Assembly (NCBI GenBank): GCA_037042915.1
Contig: CM073198.1
Coordinates: 2,418,001-2,482,000 of the forward strand
Length of the DNA: 64,000 nt
Direction of reading: 5' to 3'
DNA from: Auricularia sp. M13
Taxonomy: Eukaryota > Basidiomycota > Agaricomycetes > Auriculariales > Auriculariaceae
The notes under the pieces are model-generated. The model was not told the DNA's origin and did no database searches. It was given only the letters and a program-made list of their open reading frames with translations. The position numbers and the translations under genes were made by a program. Each line of letters starts with the position of its first letter. Positions within the stretch are counted from its first letter, which is position 1. Of this stretch, positions 20,959 to 32,401 are shown one piece after another.

Positions 20959-21639
20959 CTGGCCAAGTACTTGGTGGCGGAGTCTGAACCGCGACAGCAG
21001 GGTCCGTTTCTCGGATTTGCAAGCCCAGGCTGCTGAGGATGACTGTACATGTGAAACTTGGGAAATTTTGGGCCAAAGAAACACAGCACAGTGACGAGTC
21101 AGTAATCTATGATAGCTCTTCCCATTGCGGCCGGATATTCCACCATCAATATTTTCTTACGTACTGGAACAATTAGAGGAAGATATGACCACCGACTTCG
21201 ATGCGCAGGGGCAGGGTGGTCGGGTGATACTACGGTGCTCCCCACCGTAGCGCGTCTGCTCGGAGTTCTACCTCCAGTCGGGGTACTAGCGATCGATGTC
21301 CCTGGGCAGCGACAAGGCCCGGAAGCTGTTTCTGGTAAGATCCTACTCATGGCGATATGTGAGACTTTGAACTTATCCGATTTCGAGAATGGCTCGGGAA
21401 TGGAGGATTCGCAACAAAGATGATGAGCTATTAAGCACGAAGCTCTTACACTACTAGTACAACAACAACAACAACTTGGCACCGTACCGTGACTTCCGGA
21501 ATAAGCGCCCGTCACCCACCTTGACGACGACTGGCGCACACCCTCCACATCGCTCTACACACGCTCCTGCACCCTCTAGACTTCTTTATACACTGTTCTT
21601 CTCATACTGCCCCGTTTTTCCGGCCGAAATTCGCTCAGA
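20959..21639. other. Non-coding stretch between LTR element and truncated ORF
   Basis: About 680 bp that was upstream of the F-box copy before the LTR element entered. I see no conserved coding frame. A short (CAA)n run lies near 21460 and a TTTATAC motif near 21578, about 60 bp upstream of the next start codon, may be its TATA box. Confidence 0.4.
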
Positions 21640-22290
21640 ATGACCGGTTCTCGTTCCCGACGTCGTGGAGCGCCCTGCCGTTTCAACACGGTCACGTCAA
21701 GCTACCAAGTAGCCTTTTCCGCCCTTTGCGTGGAACTGGAGTCGCTGAAGGGCCTTGTTGCCTCTCTGAGCACTCAGAATCACAAGCTTATGTCTGAGCT
21801 GCGCCAGGCCTACATGGATCTGAATGCGGCAATGAAGCAAATGGAAGGGCTTGCTCACAGTGCGTTTCTCCTTGCTTCAAACGCAGCCGAGGCTTCCTTG
21901 GCCAGGAGTCCACTCGATGCAGTGGAATGTCCGCATAACGCTCTGCCTGACGAGCGGGCGATCGCGTTCAGTGCCGGGTTCCAAGCTTCGTCTCAACGCG
22001 AGCTGGACCCGGTCGATGCAGCTCTTGAAGCTGCATATCGTGCGGCCGACCAGCCAGAGTTGACTCAGCCTATGCTGTTATCGACGATGAAGCTACCGCA
22101 GCCGATGCCTCAACCTGATGCTTCGTCGCTTGCGCTCGATGAACGCTTGCCGTCGCCGTCGCGACCATCTGTTGCTGACGCTGAAGCGGCACAGACGTGC
22201 AGCCGAAGCGGTACGCACGAGTGCTTGCCGTCCCCTGACCTGGTGCTGCCTACTTCGCGTGTCATGACGCTTGATGCTACATCGCGCTGA
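21640..22290 (+). CDS. Hypothetical coiled-coil protein, cut off by Gypsy LTR
   Basis: A 216-residue frame starting MTGSRSRRRGAPCRF. The N-terminus is basic; residues about 20-80 look helical/coiled (ALCVELESLKGLVASLSTQN, ELRQAYMDLNAAMKQMEGLA); the rest is Ala/Pro/Ser-rich. The stop codon TGA (22288-22290) is the first three bases of the Gypsy LTR, so the natural C-terminus has been lost and the true protein would have continued. No function recognised. It could itself be part of an older element; start and frame are supported mainly by openness and by a TATA-like motif upstream. Confidence 0.45.
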   Translation: MTGSRSRRRGAPCRFNTVTSSYQVAFSALCVELESLKGLVASLSTQNHKLMSELRQAYMDLNAAMKQMEGLAHSAFLLASNAAEASLARSPLDAVECPHNALPDERAIAFSAGFQASSQRELDPVDAALEAAYRAADQPELTQPMLLSTMKLPQPMPQPDASSLALDERLPSPSRPSVADAEAAQTCSRSGTHECLPSPDLVLPTSRVMTLDATSR

Positions 22291-23180
22291 ACAGCCAGGG
22301 AAGACTAAGACAATGAATCCAGGAGTAGGGAGGAGCCGCAGATCAAAAGGGTGGGTGGGTGGAGTATACCCAACACACGAGAGAATAGATATAGAGGTAG
22401 GGGTGAAACGGGGAAATGGTCTCGAGTGTGTATGATCAAAACCCGAGTGAGGATCACGAAGACGAGGGGGAACCCGAATTCGTATCCGGAGAGCTCGGGA
22501 CTACTCGTGTGGAGTCGTCTATGAGAAGAGGGTGCACGGGAGAGGAGGATTGTGAGACGGGAGTGCGTCTTTTCTTCGTCGCTGCACTGGCGAAGTCTAT
22601 GACTGCGTGCGAACGCGACAAACAGAAGTAGCACGGTTCGGATGGAGAAGTCGTAGTAGGGGAGGAGGGAGGATGGTGTGCAATCACGGAAGTCGCGACT
22701 ACGCACCGAGGGAAGGGGGAAAACGGGACTTGAGGCCAACGGAGATGGCAGAGGGTGACTGAGACTTCGATTGCGTACGGACTAGAACGGAGGACGGGTG
22801 CGAGTACGAGAACTGGGCGCCGGAGTGCGCGATACTGAACTACTGGTGAGCCGGATGCTCGTGAGCCGCTGTGCTAAGGGAAAACTACCTAACTACCTAT
22901 CGCGTTTTATACAGGAGAATGCCAAGCCAATCAAGACCATGTCCCGAGCTGTACCGATAATGCCCATGCGATAGGAAGAGTTCCCGATTGTCACATGCGG
23001 ACTGCGCGCGCCTGCGGGTTGCGCAATCCATTCTCGGGAGCCAATGAGAGGCCGATCCCGTGAGCGTGTGATTCAGGATTTGCTCCGAGGAAAGACTACC
23101 GATCGTCCACAAGTGTGCTGCGGCCTGCCCTGCCGTTTGGATGACGCCATAGACCGTGGGAAAGTGCGCTGCGATCACGA
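22288..23180 (-). repeat. Gypsy LTR (left, 3' in element orientation); right edge approximate
   Basis: The outer edge at 22288 (TGAACAGCC) is fixed by comparison with 35170, where the same sequence follows different DNA. A minus-strand TATAAAA at 22911-22905 gives a promoter in the element's orientation, so U3 lies to its right. The inner edge cannot be fixed, because the sequence beyond is also shared by both units; a TGATCGCAG start near 23180 on the minus strand is one candidate. Confidence 0.6.
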
Positions 23181-23933
23181 TGACGGGATTCCCCTAGTAT
23201 GGGTTTCGTGTTCCGCATTTCCCCGGTTTCTCAGGGTGCACATGCTCAGGGACAGTAGAGAGGAAGGATGCCCTAGACCCTGGTCTGGATATGGTCCGAG
23301 GTCGCAGCGGGTGACGTGTTCGCGAATGCGCAGGTGCCGATAACGATTTTGGGTGAATGAGTCAGGATCGTTCTCGGTTGCTGGTGATCCCTTGGAACCA
23401 GAGACAGCGGCGTCGAGAATATTCCTTCGCAGCCAGGGCGACTGCGCACCTTCGTGGTCGTGGTGTCTTTGCCGGAGTAGCACGCGGTCGTGTGCTGGGA
23501 CACTTTCGGGAGGCGAACGCGGAACATGCTCGCCTGCTCTTAGAGACGGATTGTTCGTCCTTCGCGCATACTCTGGGAGTCTCGAAAGGCAAATCCGGGA
23601 GTCGTGCTTGAGGTCCAATAGAAGGGATTGTGGTTGCCGAGCCGTTGTCGCCAAGTTGTCCATGCTGGAGAGATGTCGGGTCTTGCCGGTGTGCGTCGCG
23701 TGTTCCATTTCGGGATGCTGTTCTTGTTGATTTGCGGTCTTCGTTGTTGTCGGGATGTGTGGTAGTACTGTATTCGAGTTTGTATTGTGTCTTGCTATGT
23801 CGCCTTTATCTTGAAAGGGACGCGATTTTTCCGGCGTGTCAATTTCTGCCCGATCATCCGCGGGGTACTTTGAATGTGCACGTCCCTGTGCATCAAATTG
23901 CGAAGCATCAGGGACCCGCAAAATCGCGTCGCC

Positions 23934-23940
23934 ATAAAAG
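23934..23940 (+). promoter_or_regulatory. TATA-like box of antisense gene A (unit 1)
   Basis: ATAAAAG about 45 bp upstream of the gene A start codon, the usual spacing for a TATA promoter plus short leader in these fungi. Upstream, GTCCCTG (23882-23888) and CAGGGAC (23909-23915) form a dyad. The same arrangement recurs at 36816-36822 in unit 2. Confidence 0.5.
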
Positions 23941-23982
23941 GTCCTCGGAATGCTAAGTCGTGTCCTCCAACCCGCATTCATC

Positions 23983-24951
23983 ATGCAGTCTTTCGTCAAT
24001 ACCTCCCTCTCTCAGGTCTACGTCTTCCCGACGTTCCTGTCGTTCGCCCACGTCGCCCGTCGCGCTGTTGAGCGTCATCGCGAAATCGACGAGGCTATCG
24101 CCACGCAACATGCTCAGCTCGCGGCCATCTCGCGCGCGGTGTCCGAGAATTATCGCGCCCTCGATAGCATCACCAAGACGGCCGCCAAAGTTATCCAGAC
24201 GCTCGCATCTCAAGACTCAATGGCCCTTGGATGGAACCCTGCCTTGGCTGGTCTCTCGACGTGCTTCGATCCAAACGCCCCGACTCCCGAGATGCCGGAA
24301 CCCGCAAAGGTCTACCCGGGACAGTTTACTGTCCTTGCGTTTGACTTCTATGCCACCGTTGCTCAGGATATCGGTACGCAGCTCGGGCGCCTTGTGAGCG
24401 CTCCTGACCAAGCGCACGCCGATGAAGTCGGGTTCTTCATCTCGCACTGGCCCGCAATCTCCGTGAGTCGCCGCATTCGGAATAGCGTTTGAAGAGGCTG
24501 AACGCCCGCGCAGAACATGCTTCTGATTCTTGCCCATTACGCCGGACTCGCGCGCATCTATCGCGAATACGCCAAGTTCGTTGGAACGCAGTATCAGGTA
24601 CTCGAGCGCATCCACGCGAACGCTCGCGACTTCCGCTCCGTTCGTCCTTCCTCGTATGCGGGTCTCATGGCCATGTTCAACGTTATCAAGCCGTTCACCA
24701 CCGAAATCCCGACAGCTACCGCTAGCCTTTGGGAATATGGGGCGCTTGATGAACGGAACCCGTTCCGCTTCGCGACCTTCTCCCGTACTGACGGCTTCAT
24801 CCCTGAAGACATCCGTGCCGAGATCGTCCACGACGTTCTTTCACGTCAGAACATTAACGGCGGCCTGTACGCCACTGGTGAACATGCTGACGCTTTCGAG
24901 GCCTTGACTTTTGAGTGCGTTCCGTCTTCGCATTCGCGACTTGATTGCTGA
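23983..24951 (+). CDS. Antisense accessory gene A of the Gypsy element (copy 1)
   Basis: On the strand opposite to gag-pol. Two exons separated by a short GT-AG intron at about 24465-24513. The protein of roughly 305 residues starts MQSFVNTSLSQVYVFPTFLS and has a helical N-terminal half (HREIDEAIATQHAQLAAISR, LDSITKTAAKVIQTLAS) and a second half with IYREYAKFVGTQYQVLERIH. No signal peptide, transmembrane segment or catalytic motif is obvious and I recognise no family. A TATA-like box lies just upstream and gene B follows in the same direction. It belongs to a virus-like element, so no break analysis is given; the frame looks open. Confidence 0.55.
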
Positions 24952-25320
24952 TCCGAGTGCGTGGCAGTCCAGTGTCCCGATGTTCGGCCGTCCGGAGTAA
25001 CGCGGCGCCGGCGCCTCAGGGTCGAGTTGTTTGACAGTTGACATGTTCTTGGAAGTGTTCCCGCGGAATAGCATTGATTTCTTGCACCGCCACGTGTTTG
25101 TCGCGAGTTGAGTTTGCTGAAGTTGACTCGGGTGAATGGTACTCGTTGCGTGGAACATTCGGGACCGCAGGCTGCTTGTTCTGAGGCTGCTGTTGCATGG
25201 CAAACCGTACTGACCGTCCCGAATTCGTCCAAGTCGTTTGTGAAGGGCTAGAACTGAATACCCCCTGTCTGAGGATATAAGTTGGTTCCTGTCCCGCATT
25301 GCCCTCATTGCGTTTTCCCT

Positions 25321-26883
25321 CATGTCCAGCCGCCGCTCTCGTAAGACGGGACCCCCGAAGAACAGCAAGGGCAAGGCCAAGGCCAAGGCTGGTGGTCGTC
25401 GCGCGCGCTGTGGAGCCACCGCCGCCGCCCGTGGAGGAGCCCGTGCCCGTGGATCTCGCGGCCCTCGCTGAATACTGGAACGCTCCTGACGACCCGCCCG
25501 TGTTGGACTCTTCGCTTCCTTCGTCCTTCGTCTGCTGCCACGGCGACCAGCCGCGCCGCGACGCTCTCCTTGACGCCAACAAGTTCGTGCTATTCCTCAC
25601 GGCCATTCGCACCGGCAAGAACGAGCATGAGATTCTCTCCCACTTCCCGGTACGTGGTACGATATTGGAAGCGCGTTTATGCTGACGGTCTCGCAGATCG
25701 CTGGCTACGACGACGACTCGGAACCCGTGTGTTGCTTCATGTTGGCCGCGTACTGCGTCATCCCCTCCGAGTGCTACGAGGAGCTCGACGAGGAGCACCG
25801 CCCGCCTTTATCTTCCTTGCGCGCCTCTTTCTGGCATACAAGTTCGCGGCCAGCGCTTGCCACAACGACCAGGGCCCTCGTCCCGCTCGCGCCTACAATC
25901 ACTGGAAGCGGCAAGCGACTCGCCTCCTCGATCTCGGGCGTACACTTTCGATTTCGGCTCTGCGCACCGCAACGCGCTGCTTACGATCCGCTCGCTGTAC
26001 GGTAGCCTCGGCGTCGAGCTCGACGAGATGCCTTCCCCGCTGCGCCAGTTCCCCGAGGAGAAGAAGCTCCTCATGCTCTCGTTCTACCCGCACACGTCGA
26101 CGACCATCATGTCCGCCTTCCTCTGCGAGTGGTGCCGCGGCTTAGGGAGAGAATCGCTCTCAAGTCGTGCCCAACTTCCAGTGGCGGAACTGCCTCCAGT
26201 GGGCGGACACGAAGGCCTGCTACGCCTGCTGGCGCAGCCACGGTTCGAAGCGCGTCTGCTTCACGCTCTGCGACGAGGAGGCCGAGCACACGCCCACGCC
26301 GGAGCCCGAGGACGGTGACGAGTACGTCGAGAGCGCCTCGGTTCGTCCTCGACTTTCCCGCGCCTCGATATCCCACTGATCACGTGTTGCAGAAGCGAAA
26401 GCGCGACTTGTCGCCGATCGCGGGTTCGTCCACGCTCTCTCCCCGCAAGCGCACGAAGACGGACTCGGACTTCAAGCCCGACATCCTCGCGCCGCCATTC
26501 CTGCGCGACGAGAAGTTCGTGCCGTACAGGGTGTCGCCCTCGTCTCAGGAGAGAACATTGCGCGCAACACAGGCTACCTCGACTTCGAGTTGCTGCTCAA
26601 GCACTTCTTCAAGCGCGACGAGGAGCTCGTCAACGCTCTCATGATGCCCTTCGCGTTCCTCACGGAACACTCGACGCGCCTCAAGGCCCTCGAACTCGAC
26701 TTGTCGGAGATCCGTGCCACCCTGCCCGGGTTCGCGCAGGAAATGAAGGAAATCCACGCGGCTCGCGCGGGAGCGCGCCATCGCCGCCGGCACTGAGGCT
26801 GATGCCGAAGGAGAGCTCGTCGACGAGCTCGCCCCCTTGGCGACCCGAAGGTGCCCTCGCGTCCGATGAGCAAGGCTTCTTGA
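25321..26883 (+). CDS. Antisense accessory gene B of the Gypsy element (copy 1, looks broken)
   Basis: Same gene as 38207-39774 but this copy looks broken, with a few breaks relative to unit 2. It starts MSSRRSRKTGPPKNSKGKAK, a basic tail likely to direct it to the nucleus. The recognisable central and C-terminal parts are those described for copy 2. It converges with the integrase end of the Gypsy unit, with AATAAA at 27106-27111 between the two. Confidence 0.5.
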
Positions 26884-27154
26884 GTGTCCCGTAGGTAGCT
26901 TCTCGCGTTTCGCATGTGGCGTCCCGTATGTCGTTTTCGCCGAATTGGCCTCCGCGCCCCTTTTGTACTCGTTTGCGACCAAAGTCGCCCGCAATCACAT
27001 CGAACTTGTCTCGTCTTTGTTGTACAGAGTGAACTTGAAGTCTGAAACGCAAAAATGAGTGCAAAAAGGCTCCGGAACTACTTACTGAGTGTAACAAAAG
27101 TCGAAAATAAATATATTTTTGCCGAGCCGAGAGTGTTGGCATGAATGAACTTCG

Positions 27155-29200
27155 TTAATTGTCGTTGGTCCCGGGGTCGGCGTCGAGCTCGGTTTCATCT
27201 TCTTCGTCGTCGACTGGTTGCGGCGCGTTCGCCCGCTCCCAAACGTATTGCGGCGTATTCTCCACGATTTGCTTGACGTTGTAACGCACATTTGCACGAG
27301 CGTGATAGAGGCGTACACGTGCTGCCGCAATTCGATCCACAATTACTGCAGAGTCGAGTTCCGCACAAATGTATGATCCTCCCGAATGTCTCCTGAGCAC
27401 AATAAACGGCCCTAGCCATCTCGGTTTTGGTTTCCGATTGTGCTCTAGTTCGATTCTCGAGTTCTTGACCAGTACGAGCGTGCCTGGCGCAATGTTGTCC
27501 GGTGCTTTGAGTCCGTGATAGCTCTTGAGCATACGCTCAGCCGCTTTTGCGCGGAACTGCCGCACTCGTTCCCTCATCGCAGCAATGTCCTCGTCTCGTT
27601 TCTCCAGCTGACGCGCCCGTGTTGCAATAAGCTCCTCCGTTGTCATCGGGGGTTGCATTGGCGGGACAAGCCAGGTCGCCTGTTCGAAATCGAGAGGGAG
27701 CACGGGCTCGCATCCATGTACCATTCGATACGGTGACATTCCGAGGTGCTTCTTTACCGTCACACGTTCCGCCCAGAAGACTGAGTGTGCCTTAGAGGCC
27801 CACTTCTGTGGTTCGGTACCACACGCCTTCATGAGTGATTCGCGCACATCAAAGTGCTTGCGCTCGACTATGCCATTTGCTCGCGAATTGTACGCCGATA
27901 TGCGAATATGACGGATCCCGTGTTTCTCACTGAGATAATCGACTGCCTTTACGACGTCCGCGCCGTTATCGGTAGCGATTTCTGCGAGAACTCCCCAGCG
28001 GCAAAGTATCTCTTCGAAAATGAATCGCCCGAGAGTGACGCCAGTCACTTTCGCGAGAGCTCTCCATTCCGGGAAGCTGGCTGTCGCGCATCTGCCCTGC
28101 ACCAACGCCTTCTTGCCTTCGGACATTACCGACATGAGCATCACATCAATGTGGCACTTGAAGAATAGGCCGGGTACGAATGGCACCGTTTGCGGAATCC
28201 GCTGGTGCCCCAATTGGCGAATCTGGCACTGATGACTATGCTTCTTAAACTGTACATTTATTATTTCCCACTGAAAAGGGGGCATCACACCAATTTGGGT
28301 GTCTCTCACCAGTATAAAGTGTTGGCACATCGCTTTTGATGTGTGGACACACTGAGTTGGTGTGTGGACACACTTTGTCAGCAGTGCCGACACTCCCATC
28401 AGAGTGCCGACACTCCATCAAGGTGCCGACACTCCAATCAAAGTGCCGACACTCTTGCAGGTGGGTGGAACACCAAGTTCCCTCACCTCCCAGACCTTCT
28501 CCAAACACTGAGATATGGTTGGGGAGCATGCTCAGAGTGCATTTAAACCTATATTTCGAGTTTATTCAAAAAATTATTTTACCAAAAAAGGCAATTTGGA
28601 CCCTGAGGAGGCATTCAGAGTATGGTCCCCAACCATATCTCAGTGTTTGGAGAAGGTCTGGGAGGTGAGGGAACTTGGTGTTCCACCCACCTGCAAGAGT
28701 GTCGGCACTTTGATTGGAGTGTCGGCACCTTGATGGAGTGTCGGCACTCTGATGGGAGTGTCGGCACTGCTGACAAAGTGTGTCCACACACCAACTCAGT
28801 GTGTCCACACATCAAAAGCGATGTGCCAACACTTTATACTGGTGAGAGACACCCAAATTGGTGTGACACCCCTTTTTTAGTGGGAAATAATAAATGTACA
28901 GTTTAAGAAGGATAGATGACAAGTGCGTAGATACCAGCGAATGTCCGTGTCCATATCGTGCCAGAAATACCGTTCTCGCACGTGTGCGCGAACCGGAAAG
29001 TATCCTTTGTGCCCAAGTTCGTCGTGCGCGAGCTTCATCTTCTCTAGTTGCTTGTCGTTGTCGAATACCACTGCCTTGTGCCTTCCGTCTTCGCTTCGCC
29101 GGTAGAGTACGTCGCCAAGTACGAAATACTGAGATGCCTTGCGTACCAACGCGTGAAACTTGTCGCGCGGCATATTCGGGTCGCGGTCGCCCGACTGTAG
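27155..29200 (-). mobile_element. Integrase region of Gypsy unit 1 (holds a foldback insertion)
   Basis: The N-terminal zinc-binding part (HDELGHKGYFPVRAHVRERY, then CHLS...) lies right of the insertion at 28236-28915; the catalytic core (IATDNGADVVKAVDYLSEKH, AYNSRANGIVERKHFDVRES) and the C-terminal GPFIVLRRHSGGSY region lie left of it. A long Glu/Asp-rich linker precedes the integrase. Interrupted, so not functional as it stands. Confidence 0.8.
28236..28915. mobile_element. Foldback DNA transposon (long terminal inverted repeats) in the integrase
   Basis: A 680-bp insertion with inverted arms of roughly 290 bp and a central spacer of about 100 bp. The tips are CTATGCTTCTTAAACTGTAC on the left and, reverse-complemented, CTATCCTTCTTAAACTGTAC on the right. 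ATGA flanks both sides (28232-28235 and 28916-28919), a 4-bp target duplication; unit 2 keeps the empty site (CTGATGACAAG at about 41119). Each arm has two GTGTGGACACAC palindromes and four spaced copies of TGCCGACACT, like subterminal transposase-binding repeats. It encodes no convincing protein, so it is non-autonomous. Superfamily not assigned. Confidence 0.85.
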
Positions 29201-29286
29201 GAACTTGAAGATGGTCGGTAGCTCTTTGTCGCGTCGTCGTCCTTTTGCGCCTCTAGGAATCTTGACTTCTCCTTCAGGTTCTGTTG

Positions 29287-31708
29287 CTATTTCCCGAATT
29301 CGTGTTTCCGCGTTCGCCTCTTGCATTGGCTCTTGCGATTGCTCCTTTTCGCGTTCGGGACTCGCGGGACGTCCTTCTTGCTGCTCTTGTTCGTCCTCCT
29401 CGCCTGAGACAGATTCGTCGCCAGAATCTTCATTTTCGTCATTTTCGCGCGCGTTTTTGTCGGAGTCTGACTCCTCTCCGCGGGGTATTTTGGATGGTTG
29501 CGTCCTCGCACCACTACGCAGCGTCGCGTATACGTCGAGAATGAAGACTTCCTGTTGATGACGTGGCCGCTGGGGCACGTTGAGCTGAATTCCCAACGCC
29601 TTTGCGAGTCGCGGAGTGCTCTCAAACACGTGATCGAAGACGGGTCTTCGCGCGTTTCGAGTTCTATCGCAAATCCCAAAGCCTTGTCCAACCACTCGTC
29701 TGCATTGTCGGGCTCATCCTCGTCTTCAGGTGCTGCCGGTCTTCGTGAAAGTCCGTCCGCTCCCGTGTGTTTCGTCGCAGGGACATGCACTATTCTCGGG
29801 TTGAACAACAAAACGCCCGCAATCCAACGGTTGATAGTCGCGTTGGGCTGCATGTCCGGGTTGTTGAGCATTCCCTTGATGTACTTCGCGTCGACTTCTA
29901 CCACCAAGGAGTGTACGCCATAAATGTATGCGCGCACAGCCCTTAATGATCGAAACAGCCCATGTAGTTCGAGTTTCGCCTGCGAATAGCGACTTTCGCG
30001 ATCGTTCCACGTGATGGATCCATACCGCGATGGGTACCGCTTCTTGTCGTCGCCTAGTTGTAGCAGAATGTAGCCAACACCAATGACGGACGAGTCGACT
30101 GCGAGTATGACATCGTTGTATGACGCGTAGTCAATCGGCTTGAGTCCTGGGGCTTCCGTGACCAACTTCTTGAGCCGCTGCATCGCTGCATCACACTTGG
30201 GAGTCCACTCGAATTCTGCGTCCTTCTTGGTGAGCTGGTACAGCGGCCGAGCCTCACGCGCGAAGTCTTTGATCCAGAGTTTCGATACGCCACACGTCCC
30301 AAGAAAAGCGCGCACATGTGTCACATTCTGCGGTGTCGGCCAGTCGAGTATCTTCTTGACGTTTCCCTTCTCAGGATGTCTCCCTTCGAAGTTGCAACGA
30401 TACCCCACAATGACTGCCTCAGGCTGTGCAATGATTGCCTTCTTTCCCGAAACGGAAGCACCCGCCTTCTTCAAACGATGAAGGATCCGGTTTAGCGTCA
30501 TCGCGTGTTCCCATACGTAACGCCGTATTCCCGGGTTGTCCGGATGCGTCTGGTACGTCCCGTCGTCGTTTTTGTAGTACGACCGCGAGCCTTTCCGACA
30601 ACGTCGTCGATAAAGCAGTTCGCGAATCGCGGAATCTCGTCGAGCAGGATGAAGGTTACGTTTGCTTGCTGAATGGGAACTGAGTTCGTGTACCCCATTG
30701 GCAATCCAACATTCCGTAGTACCCCGACAGGTGTTTGAAACGCCGTCAGGTCACGGTAAGCCTCATCAATCAGTTGCTGGTCGTAAGACGAGAATAGGTC
30801 GAGTACCGACAATAGCGTAAATCCCGCGCACTCTTCCGAGAACTCATCAGGCTGGGGAATGAGACCCGCATCCCGAATGGTATGCTCGTTAAGCGGCTGC
30901 AAATCATGCACTATGCGAAGACTCTTGCCATCTTTCTTCACGACGCAGAACCAACTGTTGCGATACGAGGAGTTGCACTCTTCATATCGCCGGCTTTGAT
31001 CTTCTCCTTTAACAGCTCGATGAGACTGTCGCGAATAGAGGGTGGTATCGGCACATGACGTTTGGTCCATGGCACATGCGGAAGCACGGCGAGTTTGACA
31101 GGCGGGAAGTAGTCTGATCGAAAGCGACCTCGTTCCGCCTCTGTCCATGCAAACGCGGTTTCATTGGCAGCGACGATAGCTTTGAACAGCTTCTTTTCCT
31201 CGTCCCACAAATGCGCAGAGTCCTCAATCTTGAAACCGGCCATTCGTTCCGTCGTCATATATGCCGTGGGCACGAAATCCGCGGGTTTGGCGCCGATTAC
31301 TGGCAAGGTCATCAGCGGATCAGACGGTCGTCGTCGTACTATCCGGTATTCCTCTGGCATCGGAGCGTTCTGCGGGTGTACCTTGAGTAACGCGGACTTG
31401 TAGGGCCTCCGTCCGAGTCCTGCCGCGTTCCCGGGTCGCTGTTTGTCTTCGCCCTTCGGCTGTCTCCGTTCCATCACGTTAAAGACAGTCGCGAAGATGC
31501 CAGTGTCAATGCCAGCCGGTTTGCGTGGACGGAAACTCGAGTTCGCTGACGCCCATGGGAATAGCTTGCGGGTGCCGAAAGCTGCGCGCGTCACGTGACA
31601 ATCGTAGCGGCGGTACCGTTTTGACTGGTCGTGGAGGCATTGCGAAGTGCGGCGTCGTCGCCGATCGTCAGTGTTACCGTCATAGCGAAGTCTTCGTCGT
31701 GTTCCCAC
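29287..31708 (-). mobile_element. Reverse transcriptase and RNase H of Gypsy unit 1
   Basis: Reverse transcriptase signatures include WFCVVKKDGKSLRIVHDLQP, LPMGYTNS and the catalytic CFIDDVV. They are followed by the thumb/connection (GYRCNFEGRHPEKGNVKKIL) and an RNase H-like part (YNDVILAVDSSVIGVGYILL, HSLVVEVDAKYIKGML). In this element family RT, RNase H and integrase are made from one polyprotein. This copy looks broken. Confidence 0.8.
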
Positions 31709-32401
31709 GTGTCTTCTTCCGTTCGCGGGACGACTCGGGTGCCATCTTCATTGAGGAGAAAGATGTATGGTCTTGGCTGCGCAAACCGATTGTCCGAATC
31801 GAGCGTGTAGACCTCAATCGGAATGGTCGTGGATGTCATCGTAATTGCGTGTTGCTGATCTTGAGGCTGATCGTCCGATTTGCCTTCCGTTTCCGGGTTA
31901 GGCAGATCCTCTATGAGCATTGTTTGGGCCGTCCCGTGTCCGTTGCCGTTTTGTTCCGTGAATCCAAAGCCGTAGAGATACCGGAGTCGGTTCTCGAGAA
32001 GTCGCTCGTCGGGATAAGCTTCTTGTACACCATCCCCTCCCTCAGAGGGGTCATCATTGGTCGGGGTGGTTAGTACACTTGCTTTACCTCTCTTGCGACC
32101 TCTCTGCGCGACCGTCGACGTCGCCGAGGGTTTTTGTCCTCCACAACTTCTTCTATCTTCGCAGCCGTCTCCGGCTGCTGAAGAACCAAGGTACCGCGTG
32201 TCCTGCCGCAATCCCGAGAACAAGAGCGCGAACAAGCGGGAACTAACTCTTTGGGAAGTGACATTAGCAGCGTGAACCCAAACATCGCAAGGATGACAGG
32301 GTCCTTGAACCTTTCGCGAACATCTTGCGAAACGCCCACAAGACGATCATAGAAGAACAGGGGTTGTATATTGCGGAACGGAGAGGCGCGTTCTCTCCGC
32401 A

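Noticed and set aside
22416-22739. Short frames on both strands in the Gypsy LTR
   Set aside because: Duplicated with the LTR, with no conserved motif; best explained as non-coding LTR sequence.
23175-23999. 274-residue open frame on the minus strand (repeated at 36057-36881)
   Set aside because: It lies across the LTR inner part and the promoter of gene A, has an amino-acid mix expected from a random GC-rich frame, and recurs only because the units are duplicates.
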